A stretch of DNA of 35,381 bases, taken from contig JAIKZX010000225.1 in assembly GCA_024681935.1 (NCBI GenBank), positions 1 to 35,381 of the forward strand. The letters are read 5' to 3'. Origin of the DNA: Fretibacterium sp. Its GTDB lineage: Bacteria; Synergistota; Synergistia; Synergistales; Aminobacteriaceae. Below are positions 8,592 to 17,859 of the stretch, piece by piece. Position numbers and translations under genes: made by a program. Numbering within the stretch: position 1 is the stretch's first letter; each line of letters starts with the position of its first letter. A model generated the notes under the pieces. The model ran no database searches, had not been told where the DNA came from, and saw only the letters and a list, made by a program, of their open reading frames with translations.

Positions 8592-10256
8592 TCAGATCAC
8601 AATGGCATCCAGAATAAACTGAACCTGCTCCTCGTTCTTCCAATAGTCCAGGCGCGGGTGGTAGACCCAGCCCTTCACGCCGGCTGTATCCTGCAGGTCT
8701 GAGGCGGCGTTGAACGCCAGGAGCTTCACGTTGTCCACGCGGACAGCGCTGTGTTTTCCATTTTTGCCCAGAGGCTCCACCCGGTCTCCGGGACTGCTGG
8801 CGTAATAAAAACGCGGACAGGGGTTGTCGTTGCCAAAGGGGCCCAGCTCCGTCACGGTCCGCCAGTCGTCCAGCGAGATTTGCGCGGGGGACAGGTTGAT
8901 GGCCGAGACGACCTCCTCCTCCACGTCCACCTCGGCGAGCAGTTTTTCCAGCGACTGCGCGACCGTCTCCCAGTTTTCGCTCAACACGGAGAAGCCCGCG
9001 GCATAACGGTGCCCTCCCCAGGCGTCCAGGAGATCGGATATCGTGCTGAGGATGCCCACGGCGTTGCCTCCCACGGGGACGCGCAGAGTGCCCCTTATCT
9101 TGCCCGCGACGGGTGCGGCCAAGACAACAGGGCTGCGGCGCTGGGAGCAGATCCGGCTTGCAACGCCGCTCAGCACTCCGACGGGCCAGGATTCCCCGTA
9201 CAGAACATGCCGGTCCGCGCCGGGGTCCTCGCAGATCTCGCCCGCGATACGCTCGGATATCATTTGGCGCCGCCGGTTGGCACGGATGAGGTCGTTGACA
9301 CATTCATAGACGGAGTCATCGTTCCCCAGACCCAGAAGGGCACGCACTGCGATATCCGCGCTGGAAATGCGCCCCGGAGCGTTCAGGCAGGGTATCACCC
9401 GCATGGAGAGCTGCTCCTCGGAAAGCTGCTGCCGGTTGATGCCGAGACGGCTCAACAGCGCAGCCAGCCCACGGCGCGGGTTCGTCTTCATGAGCCGCAT
9501 TCCCCGGCGAACCAGACAGCGGTTCAAACTGTTCAGGGGCATGCAGTCTGAGATGGTCGCCAGGGCTACAAGGTCCAGAGTGTACTTCAGCCAGTCGCGG
9601 GAGACGATATCTTCCTTCCATGCCCAGCACCACAGCACGGCTGTGGCGCAGAGCTTCCGCCCCTTATCCCCTCCATCGAAGCAGGGATTGACGATTGTGG
9701 GGAATGTCGGGTTGTCTGCAACGGTGTGATGGTCAAATACGAAGATATCCATCCCGCGCTTCTTCAGCTTGTTCAGCAGCTCTGAGTCGTTTGTGCCGCA
9801 GTCCACGACAACCAGAGTGTTGCAGTTTCTGCTGGTAATCTCCTCCAGTACCCCGGCGTTGAGCCCATAGCCCTGAGTGTCGCGCCGGGGGATGAAGTAG
9901 CGCGTCTGAGCGGCTTTGTGGCGAAAAATCTCCATCGCCAGGACTGTCGACGAAATGCCGTCCGTGTCGTAGTCTCCATAGACAAGGACGTTGCCGAAGG
10001 AGCTCTTGGAGTTCCACAGCTCCCTCGCGGCCACACTGGCAGAGCCAAGGTCCAGAGAGTCCATCAGCTTGTCAAACTTCGGCTGAATCCACTCCTGCAC
10101 CCAATCTGAATCGACAGCTGAGATACCGCCGCCGGCCCGCGTCATTTCCAGGACCATCGCCGTCAGCTCGGAACAGGGAACGCAGCGGGCCAGATCCCGG
10201 GCGTCGTCGCCAATCTCATATAGTTTTAAATTAGAATCCCTACAGGTTGCCAGCAA
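8592..10256 (-). CDS. recJ: Single-stranded-DNA-specific exonuclease RecJ (DHH family)
   Basis: LVYGDYDTDGISST, VVDCGTND, FDHHTVADN, C-terminal GGHRYAAGFSV (DHHA1). Confidence 0.88.
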   Translation of the reverse strand: MLATCRDSNLKLYEIGDDARDLARCVPCSELTAMVLEMTRAGGGISAVDSDWVQEWIQPKFDKLMDSLDLGSASVAARELWNSKSSFGNVLVYGDYDTDGISSTVLAMEIFRHKAAQTRYFIPRRDTQGYGLNAGVLEEITSRNCNTLVVVDCGTNDSELLNKLKKRGMDIFVFDHHTVADNPTFPTIVNPCFDGGDKGRKLCATAVLWCWAWKEDIVSRDWLKYTLDLVALATISDCMPLNSLNRCLVRRGMRLMKTNPRRGLAALLSRLGINRQQLSEEQLSMRVIPCLNAPGRISSADIAVRALLGLGNDDSVYECVNDLIRANRRRQMISERIAGEICEDPGADRHVLYGESWPVGVLSGVASRICSQRRSPVVLAAPVAGKIRGTLRVPVGGNAVGILSTISDLLDAWGGHRYAAGFSVLSENWETVAQSLEKLLAEVDVEEEVVSAINLSPAQISLDDWRTVTELGPFGNDNPCPRFYYASSPGDRVEPLGKNGKHSAVRVDNVKLLAFNAASDLQDTAGVKGWVYHPRLDYWKNEEQVQFILDAIVI

Positions 10257-10294
10257 AGATACAAAATCCCCTCAGCCCTCCGTTGGAGGGACGT

Positions 10295-10768
10295 TTAATT
10301 TTTTACATTTGTCCTGTGCCGCCGCATCAAAAAGTACTCCTGTAAAAGCCCGGAACATTCCCGGGACAGAATCCCCGCGCAAACCTCGCAGCGGTGATTC
10401 AGGCGCGTGTCGTGAAGGATGTTGTAAAGCGAACCGCCCGCCCCCGCCCTGGGGTCCGCGGCACCAAAGACCACACGGCTCACCCGCGCGTTCACACACG
10501 CGCCGGCACACATAGGACAGGGTTCCAGCGTCACATAAAGGACGCAACCCCTCAGATTCCAGCGGCCAAGTTTCTCCGCAGCCCTGCGGAGGGCCTGCAC
10601 CTCAGCATGAGCGGTGGGGTCCGTATCCTTGCGGTTGCTGCCTTTTCCAAGTATCTCTCCGTTCAGGACCACCAGTGCCCCTACGGGGACATCCCCGCGT
10701 TCCAGGGCCCTCTGCGCCTCCTCCACCGCCTGACGCATAAAAAACAGATCGGAAACCGGATCTCTCAA
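10295..10768 (-). CDS. tadA: tRNA-specific adenosine-34 deaminase
   Basis: DPTAHAEVQALR and TLEPCPMCAGACVNARVSRVVFGAADPRAGA deaminase zinc motifs. Confidence 0.93.
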   Translation of the reverse strand: MRDPVSDLFFMRQAVEEAQRALERGDVPVGALVVLNGEILGKGSNRKDTDPTAHAEVQALRRAAEKLGRWNLRGCVLYVTLEPCPMCAGACVNARVSRVVFGAADPRAGAGGSLYNILHDTRLNHRCEVCAGILSRECSGLLQEYFLMRRHRTNVKN

Positions 10769-11229
10769 AGCCCCTGGAGTTTCACCTTCAGGACGAGCTT
10801 CCGCACCAACCCGGGCTCCTTGAAAAACACCCTGGATTTGTGAGCATCCTCCGGCATAAAGAGGACGAAGTGTCCCGGAGGGGCCTGAAGATAGACGCCC
10901 TCGCCCTCGCCCTTATAGAAGGCAACATCGTTCTCCGGCGAGTAGGGTTCTGTCTCCTCCAGGTGCTTGACCATGGCGTGTCCAAACCACTCCTCGCCGC
11001 TCAGGGTGACGTGGATATCCAGATAGCGCCGATGAGCCTCAAAGAGAGCGGCGCTGGCAGGCATCGTCGTCACCTCGGAGACATCGAAGAAGATGTTGTC
11101 CCCATCAATGACGTGCCGCCCCAGCGGCAGGGAAGACAGGTCGTGCTCGGCAAGGTACTTCAGCCCGGTCTTGACTCCCGGGCCCAGGCCGCCGTAGCGG
11201 GATGGATATTGTATCGTTCCTAAGATCAT
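10765..11229 (-). CDS. YhcH/YjgK/YiaL (DUF386) family protein
   Basis: HVIDGDNIFFDVSEVTT...EAHRRYLDIHVTLSGEEWFG...GHFVLFMPEDAHKSRV; 4-bp overlap with the tadA start. Confidence 0.88.
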   Translation of the reverse strand: MILGTIQYPSRYGGLGPGVKTGLKYLAEHDLSSLPLGRHVIDGDNIFFDVSEVTTMPASAALFEAHRRYLDIHVTLSGEEWFGHAMVKHLEETEPYSPENDVAFYKGEGEGVYLQAPPGHFVLFMPEDAHKSRVFFKEPGLVRKLVLKVKLQGL

Positions 11230-11260
11230 CGGTCCATCTCCTTCTCTTGTTGTTGATTTA

Positions 11261-11935
11261 TTATACGCCTTCCTGCCGCTGGGCACACATCGTCGCCAGA
11301 GGGCAGGCCCCGCATAAAGGATTTCGTGCCCGGCAGACAGCCCGGCCATGCTCAATGATATTGACGTGTCCGCCCAGGAAGCGCGCAGGGGGCACTTCCC
11401 GTTCCAGCAGAGAAGATATCTCCTCTGCCGGCATCTTCTCCGGCACAAAACCGACACGGCGGCAGACTCGCCCAATATGAGTGTCCACCGGGAAGGCCGG
11501 CATATCCATGTCAAAGAGCAGCACGCAGGCCGCCGTCTTGGCTCCCACGCCGGGCAGGGCGGTGAGGTACTCCCTTGCCCCATCGCGGCCCCGCTCCTTC
11601 AGAGGGATAATGGAATACTCCCCAAAGTCCCGGCGTATGGTTCCCAAAATCGTCAGGATGCGCCGCGCCTTTGTCGGGGCGAGACCGGCCGGGCGAATGG
11701 CGTCCGTCAGGGAGTCCTCCTCCGCTTGCGCCGCAGCCTCCCACGTTGGGAAACGCGTTTTCAGACGGGCAAAGGCCGTGTCCCGGTTGCGGTCGTTTGT
11801 GTTCTGGGACAGGACGGTCAGGATAAGTCCGTCCAACGGTTCATCGTGCTTCAGGTCAGGCGGGTCGGCCTCGTTGTGATACAGGGCCTCCAGCAAGTCC
11901 AGCGCGGAGGCTATCTGCCGTGTCAGCTTCCCCAT
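11261..11935 (-). CDS. nth: Endonuclease III-family DNA glycosylase/AP lyase
   Basis: HhH motif LPGVGAKTAACVLLFDMDMPAFPVDTHIGRVCRR and C-terminal 4Fe-4S cluster CRARNPLCGACPLATMC (C-x6-C-x2-C-x5-C). Confidence 0.9.
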   Translation of the reverse strand: MGKLTRQIASALDLLEALYHNEADPPDLKHDEPLDGLILTVLSQNTNDRNRDTAFARLKTRFPTWEAAAQAEEDSLTDAIRPAGLAPTKARRILTILGTIRRDFGEYSIIPLKERGRDGAREYLTALPGVGAKTAACVLLFDMDMPAFPVDTHIGRVCRRVGFVPEKMPAEEISSLLEREVPPARFLGGHVNIIEHGRAVCRARNPLCGACPLATMCAQRQEGV

Positions 11936-14395
11936 TTACTCATCCCCGGCCCTGTTTCGGTGCGTTTTGCGGCCTCCGTCCAGGGTCTTTAGCAGCCTTA
12001 TGTTGTCCTTCAGCATCTTCCTGAGCCGTGCCTTGACGCGCCCATGGACGGAGCTCTTTGTGTAGGAGCCGTCCTTGTGGACCCGCCCCGCCGGCACGCC
12101 GGTCAGGAGTTCAATGCCCTCGTCGATGGAACTGACGGCCCACACAGAGAACTTTCCGTCCCGGACGGCCTGGATGACATCCGCCTTCAGCATGAGGTGG
12201 CGGACGTTTGATTTGGGAATCATCACGCCCTGATCCCCCGTCAGGCCCGTGAGCCTGCAGTACTCAAAGAACCCCTCGATTTTCTCGTTGACGCCGCCGA
12301 TGGGCTGGACGTTGCCGAACTGGTCCACCGAGCCCGTCACGGCGATGCCCTGTTTCAGCGGCAGGCCTGACAGCGCGGAAAGCAGACAGTAAAGCTCCGT
12401 GGACGAGGCGCTGTCCCCCTCAATGCCGCCGTAGTTCTGCTCAAAGGTGATGCGGGCGGAGAGTGACAGCGGCATGTCCTGAGCGTACATCCGCCCCAGG
12501 TAACTGGAGAGGATCATCAGCCCCTTGTTGTGAATGGGGCCCGTCATGCGGACCTCGCGCTCGATGTTCACAACGCCCTCCTGCCCCATGAAGACGTTGG
12601 CTGTGATACGCGAGGGGTGTCCAAAGCGGTAGTCTGTCAGGTCGATGACGGACAACCCGTTGATCTGTCCCACGGCCGTGCCCGTGGTATCCACACGGAT
12701 GACCCCGTCCTGAAACGCGCGGGTCAGCTTATCCTGGTAGAGTGAGGAACGGTAATGCTTGTGATCAATAGCCTTGCGAACATGTTCCCGCCCCACGCGC
12801 TCCGCCTCCGGGGACAGTATGCCCGCCCAGGCGCTGGCCTCCACCAGCAGTTCCCTCAGCCGCCCCAGTTCCACGGAGAGGAGTTCCTGATCCTCGGCCT
12901 CGCGGCTTGCCCATTCAATGACCTCTGAGAGGGCTTCTGCGTCGAAGGGCTTGAGCCCTTCCCGCTCAAGAATGCTGGCGATGCACTGGGCCATCTGACG
13001 CTCCGTCCTCGCGCTGCGCGGCATATCCACGTCAAAGCTTGCCCGGATCTTGAAGAGCTTCTGGAACTCCGGGTCGTAGTACTGAAGCAGCTCATAAATG
13101 TAGGGAGAACCGATCATGACGACCTTAAGGTTCATCCTGATGGGGCTGGGACGGAGGGAGGAGACGGGGATGGAGCCGTACTGCTCGCCCATATTCTCGA
13201 TAACGGCTTCTCCTGTCCGCAGCAGACGCTTGACGGCCTCCCAGGACATGAAGTTCATCAGGACCTTCTCCGCGTCCAGCACCAGGAACCCGCCGTTGGC
13301 GCGGTGAAAAGCTCCGGCGACGATGCGGCGGAAGTCGGTGTAAAGGTAGCCCTGGCGGCTCTCATACTCCACTTTGCCGGAGAGGTTGTAGTACGTCGGG
13401 TTTGTCTCCCACACCACGGGCGCCCCCGCCTTGGGGTCGTTGCTGACAAAAAGGTTGGCCTGATAGCGCGTGAAGTCCACCTCGGCAGATTCGTCGCGCA
13501 TAGAGGTGACGAACGCGCCGAAGTTTTCGATCACGTCCTCGGCCATGCGGGCAAACCACTGAGAAAGCGGCTTGTTTTCACTCCAGGCATCGCAGACGTC
13601 CGCCAGACAGGGTGCGATGGCGGCGCGGCAAATCTCGGACTCCAGGCGGCTGAGTTTTTCCTTGAGTTCCTTCTCCAGGTCGCGTATGCGGCGCAGCCCC
13701 AGAAGCGTCTTCTGGGAAACCTTCTCGGACAGGGACTGGAAGTGCTTCTGCTGCTTTTCGGATAAGTCCTCAAACTCTTCTTCTTTGATTTCCCGGGTGA
13801 TCTTCTTCCCCTTCTCGTCCACATCCTCCACCAGAGGGATGTTGATAAAACCCTGGGGGGTCCGCTTTAGCGAGAAGTGGTGTTTTGCGGCCTGAGCCCG
13901 CAGGCCCTCCATAATTGCCCCGGCCTTCTCCTGGAACTCCTTGACATGCTGGGCCTTGGCGTCCTCGTACTGGCTCTGCTCAAAGGCCTTGCTGATGGTC
14001 ACCTTCAGGTCGTTCAGCAGCGCGTCCAGGGCAGCAGCCAGTTTCCGGCCTTCCCCGGCCGGAACGGAGACCGCCAGGGGTTCGCCCGGCTCGTCGAAGT
14101 TGAAGAGATAGAGCCAGTCATCGGGGACAGGAAACCCCTTGGCCCGCTCCCGGAGCCGGTCCAGAGCATAGGATGTCCGCCCGCTCCCCGGCTGGCCGGT
14201 CAGGAAGATATTGTAGCCCCTGCCGGGGACGGCGAGGCCAAACTCCACTGCCTCCACGGCGCGTTCCTGCCCAATCGGGCGAAGAGACGGCTTTGCCTGT
14301 ATTCTGTCCGTCCCCTCCAGCTTCCAGCTCTCAGGCTTCTTGACCTTCCTGAGCTGATTGGGTCCCAGACGTAATTTATCTGATTTAGCCCTCAC
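11936..14395 (-). CDS. Lon-like ATP-dependent protease (AAA_32 / Lon_C type)
   Basis: P-loop-like LTGQPGSGRTSYAL; C-terminal Lon protease domain with Ser (EGDSASSTELYCLLSALSGLPLKQGIAVTGSVDQFGNVQPIGGVNEKIEGFF) and Lys dyad. Confidence 0.9.
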   Translation of the reverse strand: MRAKSDKLRLGPNQLRKVKKPESWKLEGTDRIQAKPSLRPIGQERAVEAVEFGLAVPGRGYNIFLTGQPGSGRTSYALDRLRERAKGFPVPDDWLYLFNFDEPGEPLAVSVPAGEGRKLAAALDALLNDLKVTISKAFEQSQYEDAKAQHVKEFQEKAGAIMEGLRAQAAKHHFSLKRTPQGFINIPLVEDVDEKGKKITREIKEEEFEDLSEKQQKHFQSLSEKVSQKTLLGLRRIRDLEKELKEKLSRLESEICRAAIAPCLADVCDAWSENKPLSQWFARMAEDVIENFGAFVTSMRDESAEVDFTRYQANLFVSNDPKAGAPVVWETNPTYYNLSGKVEYESRQGYLYTDFRRIVAGAFHRANGGFLVLDAEKVLMNFMSWEAVKRLLRTGEAVIENMGEQYGSIPVSSLRPSPIRMNLKVVMIGSPYIYELLQYYDPEFQKLFKIRASFDVDMPRSARTERQMAQCIASILEREGLKPFDAEALSEVIEWASREAEDQELLSVELGRLRELLVEASAWAGILSPEAERVGREHVRKAIDHKHYRSSLYQDKLTRAFQDGVIRVDTTGTAVGQINGLSVIDLTDYRFGHPSRITANVFMGQEGVVNIEREVRMTGPIHNKGLMILSSYLGRMYAQDMPLSLSARITFEQNYGGIEGDSASSTELYCLLSALSGLPLKQGIAVTGSVDQFGNVQPIGGVNEKIEGFFEYCRLTGLTGDQGVMIPKSNVRHLMLKADVIQAVRDGKFSVWAVSSIDEGIELLTGVPAGRVHKDGSYTKSSVHGRVKARLRKMLKDNIRLLKTLDGGRKTHRNRAGDE

Positions 14396-14534
14396 GTTGC
14401 CCCCGCCTTACCGTCGTTTTTCCCCCGCGTGGGGGGGATTCTAACTTCTAATTGTATCAAATATCTGCGAATCAGGCCGCCCCTCCCTGATATAATGAAA
14501 AAGAATCGTAAGAGAAAGCGAAGGCGGTGTTAGT

Positions 14535-15002
14535 TTGTTTCGAAAACTGTTCGATCATATCCCTCTTTTTCTGCGGCCTGCCATCTTCATCAGCGGTCTG
14601 GGTGATATCCTTTCCCTGTGGCAGAGGGCCGGTGTGAAGGAGAGAGGGATTCTTGTCCTCGTGTTCGCGCCCATGCTGGTCTGCCTTGGGGGGCTGCTCA
14701 TCAGTGTTGTCTCCTTCGTGCTGTTTGTCCTTCCCTCTTTTGTCCTGCGGGTGCTGGGCTGGGGGGTGCTCTCGGCGCTCTTCGGGGCAGGGGGGCGTTA
14801 CTGCTATGAGCGTATGACGGGGCGGAGCGTGCCGCGCGGCGCCTCATCGACCTACGGGGGGGGCTCCGGGCAGGCGTACACGGATGTGAAGTTTACAGAA
14901 AATGGCCCCGGGCCCCGTACACAGGCCGGAGGAGGATCTTCTGACTCTCATCGGGAAGAGGTCCGCCGGCGGTGGTTTGAAAGGGTAAGAGAAACAAAAT
15001 GA
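14535..15002 (+). CDS. Hypothetical small membrane protein translationally coupled to nikR
   Basis: TTG start; one or two hydrophobic helices (GILVLVFAPMLVCLGGLLISVVSFVLFVLPSFVLRVLGWGVLSAL), Gly/Ser-rich polar C-terminus; stop overlaps the downstream ATG. Confidence 0.65.
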   Translation: MFRKLFDHIPLFLRPAIFISGLGDILSLWQRAGVKERGILVLVFAPMLVCLGGLLISVVSFVLFVLPSFVLRVLGWGVLSALFGAGGRYCYERMTGRSVPRGASSTYGGGSGQAYTDVKFTENGPGPRTQAGGGSSDSHREEVRRRWFERVRETK

Positions 15003-15448
15003 GGACGGGAAAAACAAAAAAGACGTCAAAACTTGCGCGGTTCAGCATCACGATGCCCGAGCCTCTTCTTCAGGAGTTTGACAAGCGCGTCCAAAGCTCG
15101 GGGAGAAACAACCGTTCCGAAGCTTTCCGAAAACTGATGCGGCGCTACATTGCGGAGGAACAGTGGAGGGCTGCTGCGGACTCCGGCCGGGAGGAGCGCG
15201 AGGTGTATGGAACGGTGACGCTGGTGTATGACCACCACCTCCCGAACCTCACCCGCAGGCTGACCGGCGTGCAGCACGACCATGGTAAGGTTATCCTCTG
15301 CACAACACACGTTCATGTGGCTCACGACACGTGTCTTGAGTGTATTGTCATGAGGGGGGCCCCCGGGGATGTGCAAAATTTTCTTGAAGCCCTTGGAGCG
15401 CTCCGGGGAATCAAGAGCCTCGAGAAGGTCATAGTCCAGGGTGCCTGA
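14999..15448 (+). CDS. nikR: Nickel-responsive transcriptional regulator NikR
   Basis: Ribbon-helix-helix N-terminus (LARFSITMPEPLLQEFDKRVQSSGRNNRSEAFRKLMRRYI); Ni-binding ACT domain with QHDHG and TTHVHVAHDTCLE ligand motif. Confidence 0.93.
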   Translation: MRTGKTKKTSKLARFSITMPEPLLQEFDKRVQSSGRNNRSEAFRKLMRRYIAEEQWRAAADSGREEREVYGTVTLVYDHHLPNLTRRLTGVQHDHGKVILCTTHVHVAHDTCLECIVMRGAPGDVQNFLEALGALRGIKSLEKVIVQGA

Positions 15449-15462
15449 CCTGGTTTATATGC

Positions 15463-15500
15463 CTCAGGGGAGCAGGGGAAAAATCCTCTGCTCCCCTGAG
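15463..15500. terminator. Bidirectional-looking intrinsic terminator between convergent genes
   Basis: ctcaggggagcag...ctgctcccctgag, at least a 13-bp perfect stem. Confidence 0.8.
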
Positions 15501-15515
15501 ATTTGTCTGCGGGGC

Positions 15516-17468
15516 TTATTGTCCTGACAGGTCCGGCCAGAGGGGCATCCAGGCTCTCGTCTGCATCAGGCCGATGTCCAGGTAGACGGCAAGCATGGAG
15601 CGGCTGGGGTATCCCGATGAGGACAGCTCCTGCGGGAGAGGAATCTGTATCTGCATCCGGGACTGGGGGATGGGAAGCTCCGGGGAGCGGTGGAGGGAGA
15701 GGAGTGTCTTCCCCCCCGTGAAGGCCGAGGCGCGCGTCAGTGGCAGCGAGGGGATATCCCGCGCCCAGATGTCCATCTCAAGGCCGTTCATCAGGCAGAA
15801 GCGCAGCAGGAAGAGAATGTCGTCCGCCGAAAAGGGGATGGAAGCGTCAGCAATGACGTGCGTCAGCGTCTCGCGGTGAAGGAACCAGAGAGGCGGGATG
15901 ACGGAGCGTATGTCGCGTCCGCGTTCGATCTGAGCCGCCTTCAGCGTGGGGGGCAGTACCTGTCCCGGCGCGAGAGCCCTGTGCAGGAGCAGCCCGTCAA
16001 AGGCCGGGGGCGTCGCAGTCCACTGGGCTGTCGAGCGGAGGGTCTTCTCGTTCCAGACGGATTGAACCACAATTGTCGCGTCCTGGAGATGGCTTGTGAA
16101 AGGGCTCCCAAGGGTTGCGCTGATGAGGAAGCTCTCCCGGTTGGCCGACTCCAGAGCCAGGGTGGGACGATAGATCCCCAAAAACCCCTGATTGAGCGTC
16201 CGGGAGGGCAGCATCACCATCTTATACAAGTGGAAAGCAGAGATATCGAAGCAGTAAAGTTCCCCTTTCGGGGAGGAAAAGAACGACCAGATGTCCTTCA
16301 GACCGGTCCACAGGGGTTCTCCCACGTTGGCAGTTTTTTCTCCCAGGTCCACGCCCAGGCAGAATATCTCCCCGCGTTCCGTGAGAACGAACAGTTCCCC
16401 CAGTGGGGACCACATGATGTCCCGCGGCACGGGGACCTCCGCGAAGAAGGCCTCCCGGCGGTTGGCAGCATTCAGGAAGTACACCCGGCCGTTCCCCCTG
16501 TCCGCCACAGCCAGCCAATCCGCATAGTGGTCCAGGGCCACCGGCTCGAACAGCATCTCAGCAGCGGGCGGGGCCCATTGACTCACGAGCTCCGGCGCGC
16601 CCTGCCCGCCAGAGGCAAAACGGTAAAAGGCGACAACGCGCGTCACAGGATCCGTGACAGCAAAATCGTTTTCCGAAAGGACTTCCGCGTCGGAGACGTC
16701 CGCTTCAATATGTCCCGCCAGGTCCAGCGAGATGGGGGTCTCCCCGTCCAGAGGGCAGGTGAAGGAGTAGATATCTCCCTCCGCGCAGAACAGGGTGAAG
16801 GTCCTGTCGCCATGGGGCAGTACCGTGACGGGTTTTCGGACGGTAAAGGAGCGGAATGCCTCCTTTGGGGCCTGGGTTTGCTCCTCCCCGGGGGCCGGTG
16901 TCACGGCAGGAACCCCCGATACGCTTGCCGGCCGAAGGTACACGCGGTCCCCCAATGTGTCCGCAATGCAAAGAGCTTCTCCCAGAGCCTCGGCCTTGCC
17001 CATGCCGCTGACATTGAACGGTTGGGCGAGCGGCAGACCAAGCTCCGTCTGCAGATCCGGTCTTGAGAGCTGCCAGCGGGGGAGAAGCGGCCGGGTCCCC
17101 AGGATGCTCCGGAGCAGACGGTCCTGTTCCACGAAGTTCCTCGCGATGCGGGGCACGGCGCTGTCCAGGGGGCGGACCTCAAGGTAGTTGGCCAGCGCGG
17201 CCCGCGCTCCCTCCCCATCGCCGGCGCGCTGAAGCGTCAGCCCGCTCAGAAGATAGTAATCCACCAGATAGGTGTTCGCCCTCAGGGCCCGGTCCAGGTA
17301 GTCCAGTGCGCTCCAGTAATCCCGGTCCATGAGATGCAGATAGGCCCGTGTGAACTGCCGTTCGGACTCATCCAGCTGTGCGCGGGGCATCTCCGCTGCC
17401 CGAACCGGCCCCGGCCCGAACGCAGCCAGGCAGACCGTCATGATCGAAAGAAGAATCGTTCGCCTCAT
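15516..17468 (-). CDS. Secreted/periplasmic hypothetical protein with TPR-like N-terminus and probable beta-propeller-like region
   Basis: Signal peptide MRRTILLSIMTVCLAAFGPGPVRAAE; helical repeat region LHLMDRDYWSALDYLDRALRANTYLVDYYLLSGLTLQRAGDGEGARAALANYLEVRP; later repeated LAVADRGNGRVYFLNA / SPLGELFVLTERGEIFCLG / SPKGELYCFD segments. Confidence 0.7.
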   Translation of the reverse strand: MRRTILLSIMTVCLAAFGPGPVRAAEMPRAQLDESERQFTRAYLHLMDRDYWSALDYLDRALRANTYLVDYYLLSGLTLQRAGDGEGARAALANYLEVRPLDSAVPRIARNFVEQDRLLRSILGTRPLLPRWQLSRPDLQTELGLPLAQPFNVSGMGKAEALGEALCIADTLGDRVYLRPASVSGVPAVTPAPGEEQTQAPKEAFRSFTVRKPVTVLPHGDRTFTLFCAEGDIYSFTCPLDGETPISLDLAGHIEADVSDAEVLSENDFAVTDPVTRVVAFYRFASGGQGAPELVSQWAPPAAEMLFEPVALDHYADWLAVADRGNGRVYFLNAANRREAFFAEVPVPRDIMWSPLGELFVLTERGEIFCLGVDLGEKTANVGEPLWTGLKDIWSFFSSPKGELYCFDISAFHLYKMVMLPSRTLNQGFLGIYRPTLALESANRESFLISATLGSPFTSHLQDATIVVQSVWNEKTLRSTAQWTATPPAFDGLLLHRALAPGQVLPPTLKAAQIERGRDIRSVIPPLWFLHRETLTHVIADASIPFSADDILFLLRFCLMNGLEMDIWARDIPSLPLTRASAFTGGKTLLSLHRSPELPIPQSRMQIQIPLPQELSSSGYPSRSMLAVYLDIGLMQTRAWMPLWPDLSGQ

Positions 17469-17521
17469 CCTTTATCCTCTCCCACTGAGATGTTTATTAT
17501 CATCGTTGTTTTTAAAGTTCT

Positions 17522-17556
17522 TAAAAAAAATCCCGCCTTTTGGGCGGGATTTTATC
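17522..17556 (-). terminator. Intrinsic terminator downstream of tRNA-Asn
   Basis: Minus strand aaaatcccgcccaaaaggcgggatttttttt: GC stem then T-tract. Confidence 0.85.
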
Positions 17557-17584
17557 GATTACCGGCTTTGCCCGGAGAATCTTC

Positions 17585-17660
17585 TGGCTCCACGACCAGG
17601 ACTCGAACCTGGAACCTAGTGATTAACAGTCACCCGCTCTGCCGATTGAGCTATCGTGGA
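17585..17660 (-). tRNA. tRNA-Asn (GTT), CCA encoded
   Basis: TCCACGATAGCTCAATCGGCAGAGCGGGTGACTGTTAATCACTAGGTTCCAGGTTCGAGTCCTGGTCGTGGAGCCA folds as a full cloverleaf with anticodon GTT. Confidence 0.97.
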
Positions 17661-17768
17661 ACATAACAGAGGGAATTATACCCCCTTCCCCAACCCCTGT
17701 CAACGTTAGGATTATAAAAGCGAAAATTTTTTCAGTGCCACTTCATTTCATTTTCTTAAGTTAAATGA

Positions 17769-17774
17769 TATAAT
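17769..17774 (+). promoter_or_regulatory. Candidate -10 element upstream of the amino-acid ABC transporter operon, overlapping a small inverted repeat
   Basis: TATAAT within tgatataatttcagaattatca (ATAATT-tcag-AATTAT). Confidence 0.4.
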
Positions 17775-17859
17775 TTCAGAATTATCAGGGATGCGTAGGG
17801 AAAAGGAATCTGCGCGCTTCCTGGGCTTTGAAATAACAACAATCACTTAGGAGGTTTCG

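Noticed and set aside
15690-17066. 458-aa plus-strand ORF opposite the TPR/propeller gene
   Set aside because: Shadow ORF in a GC-rich region; the minus strand carries a signal peptide and structured repeats.
17585-17660. tRNA-Asn as an integration site for a mobile element
   Set aside because: No integrase gene and no repeated tRNA 3' fragment seen nearby.
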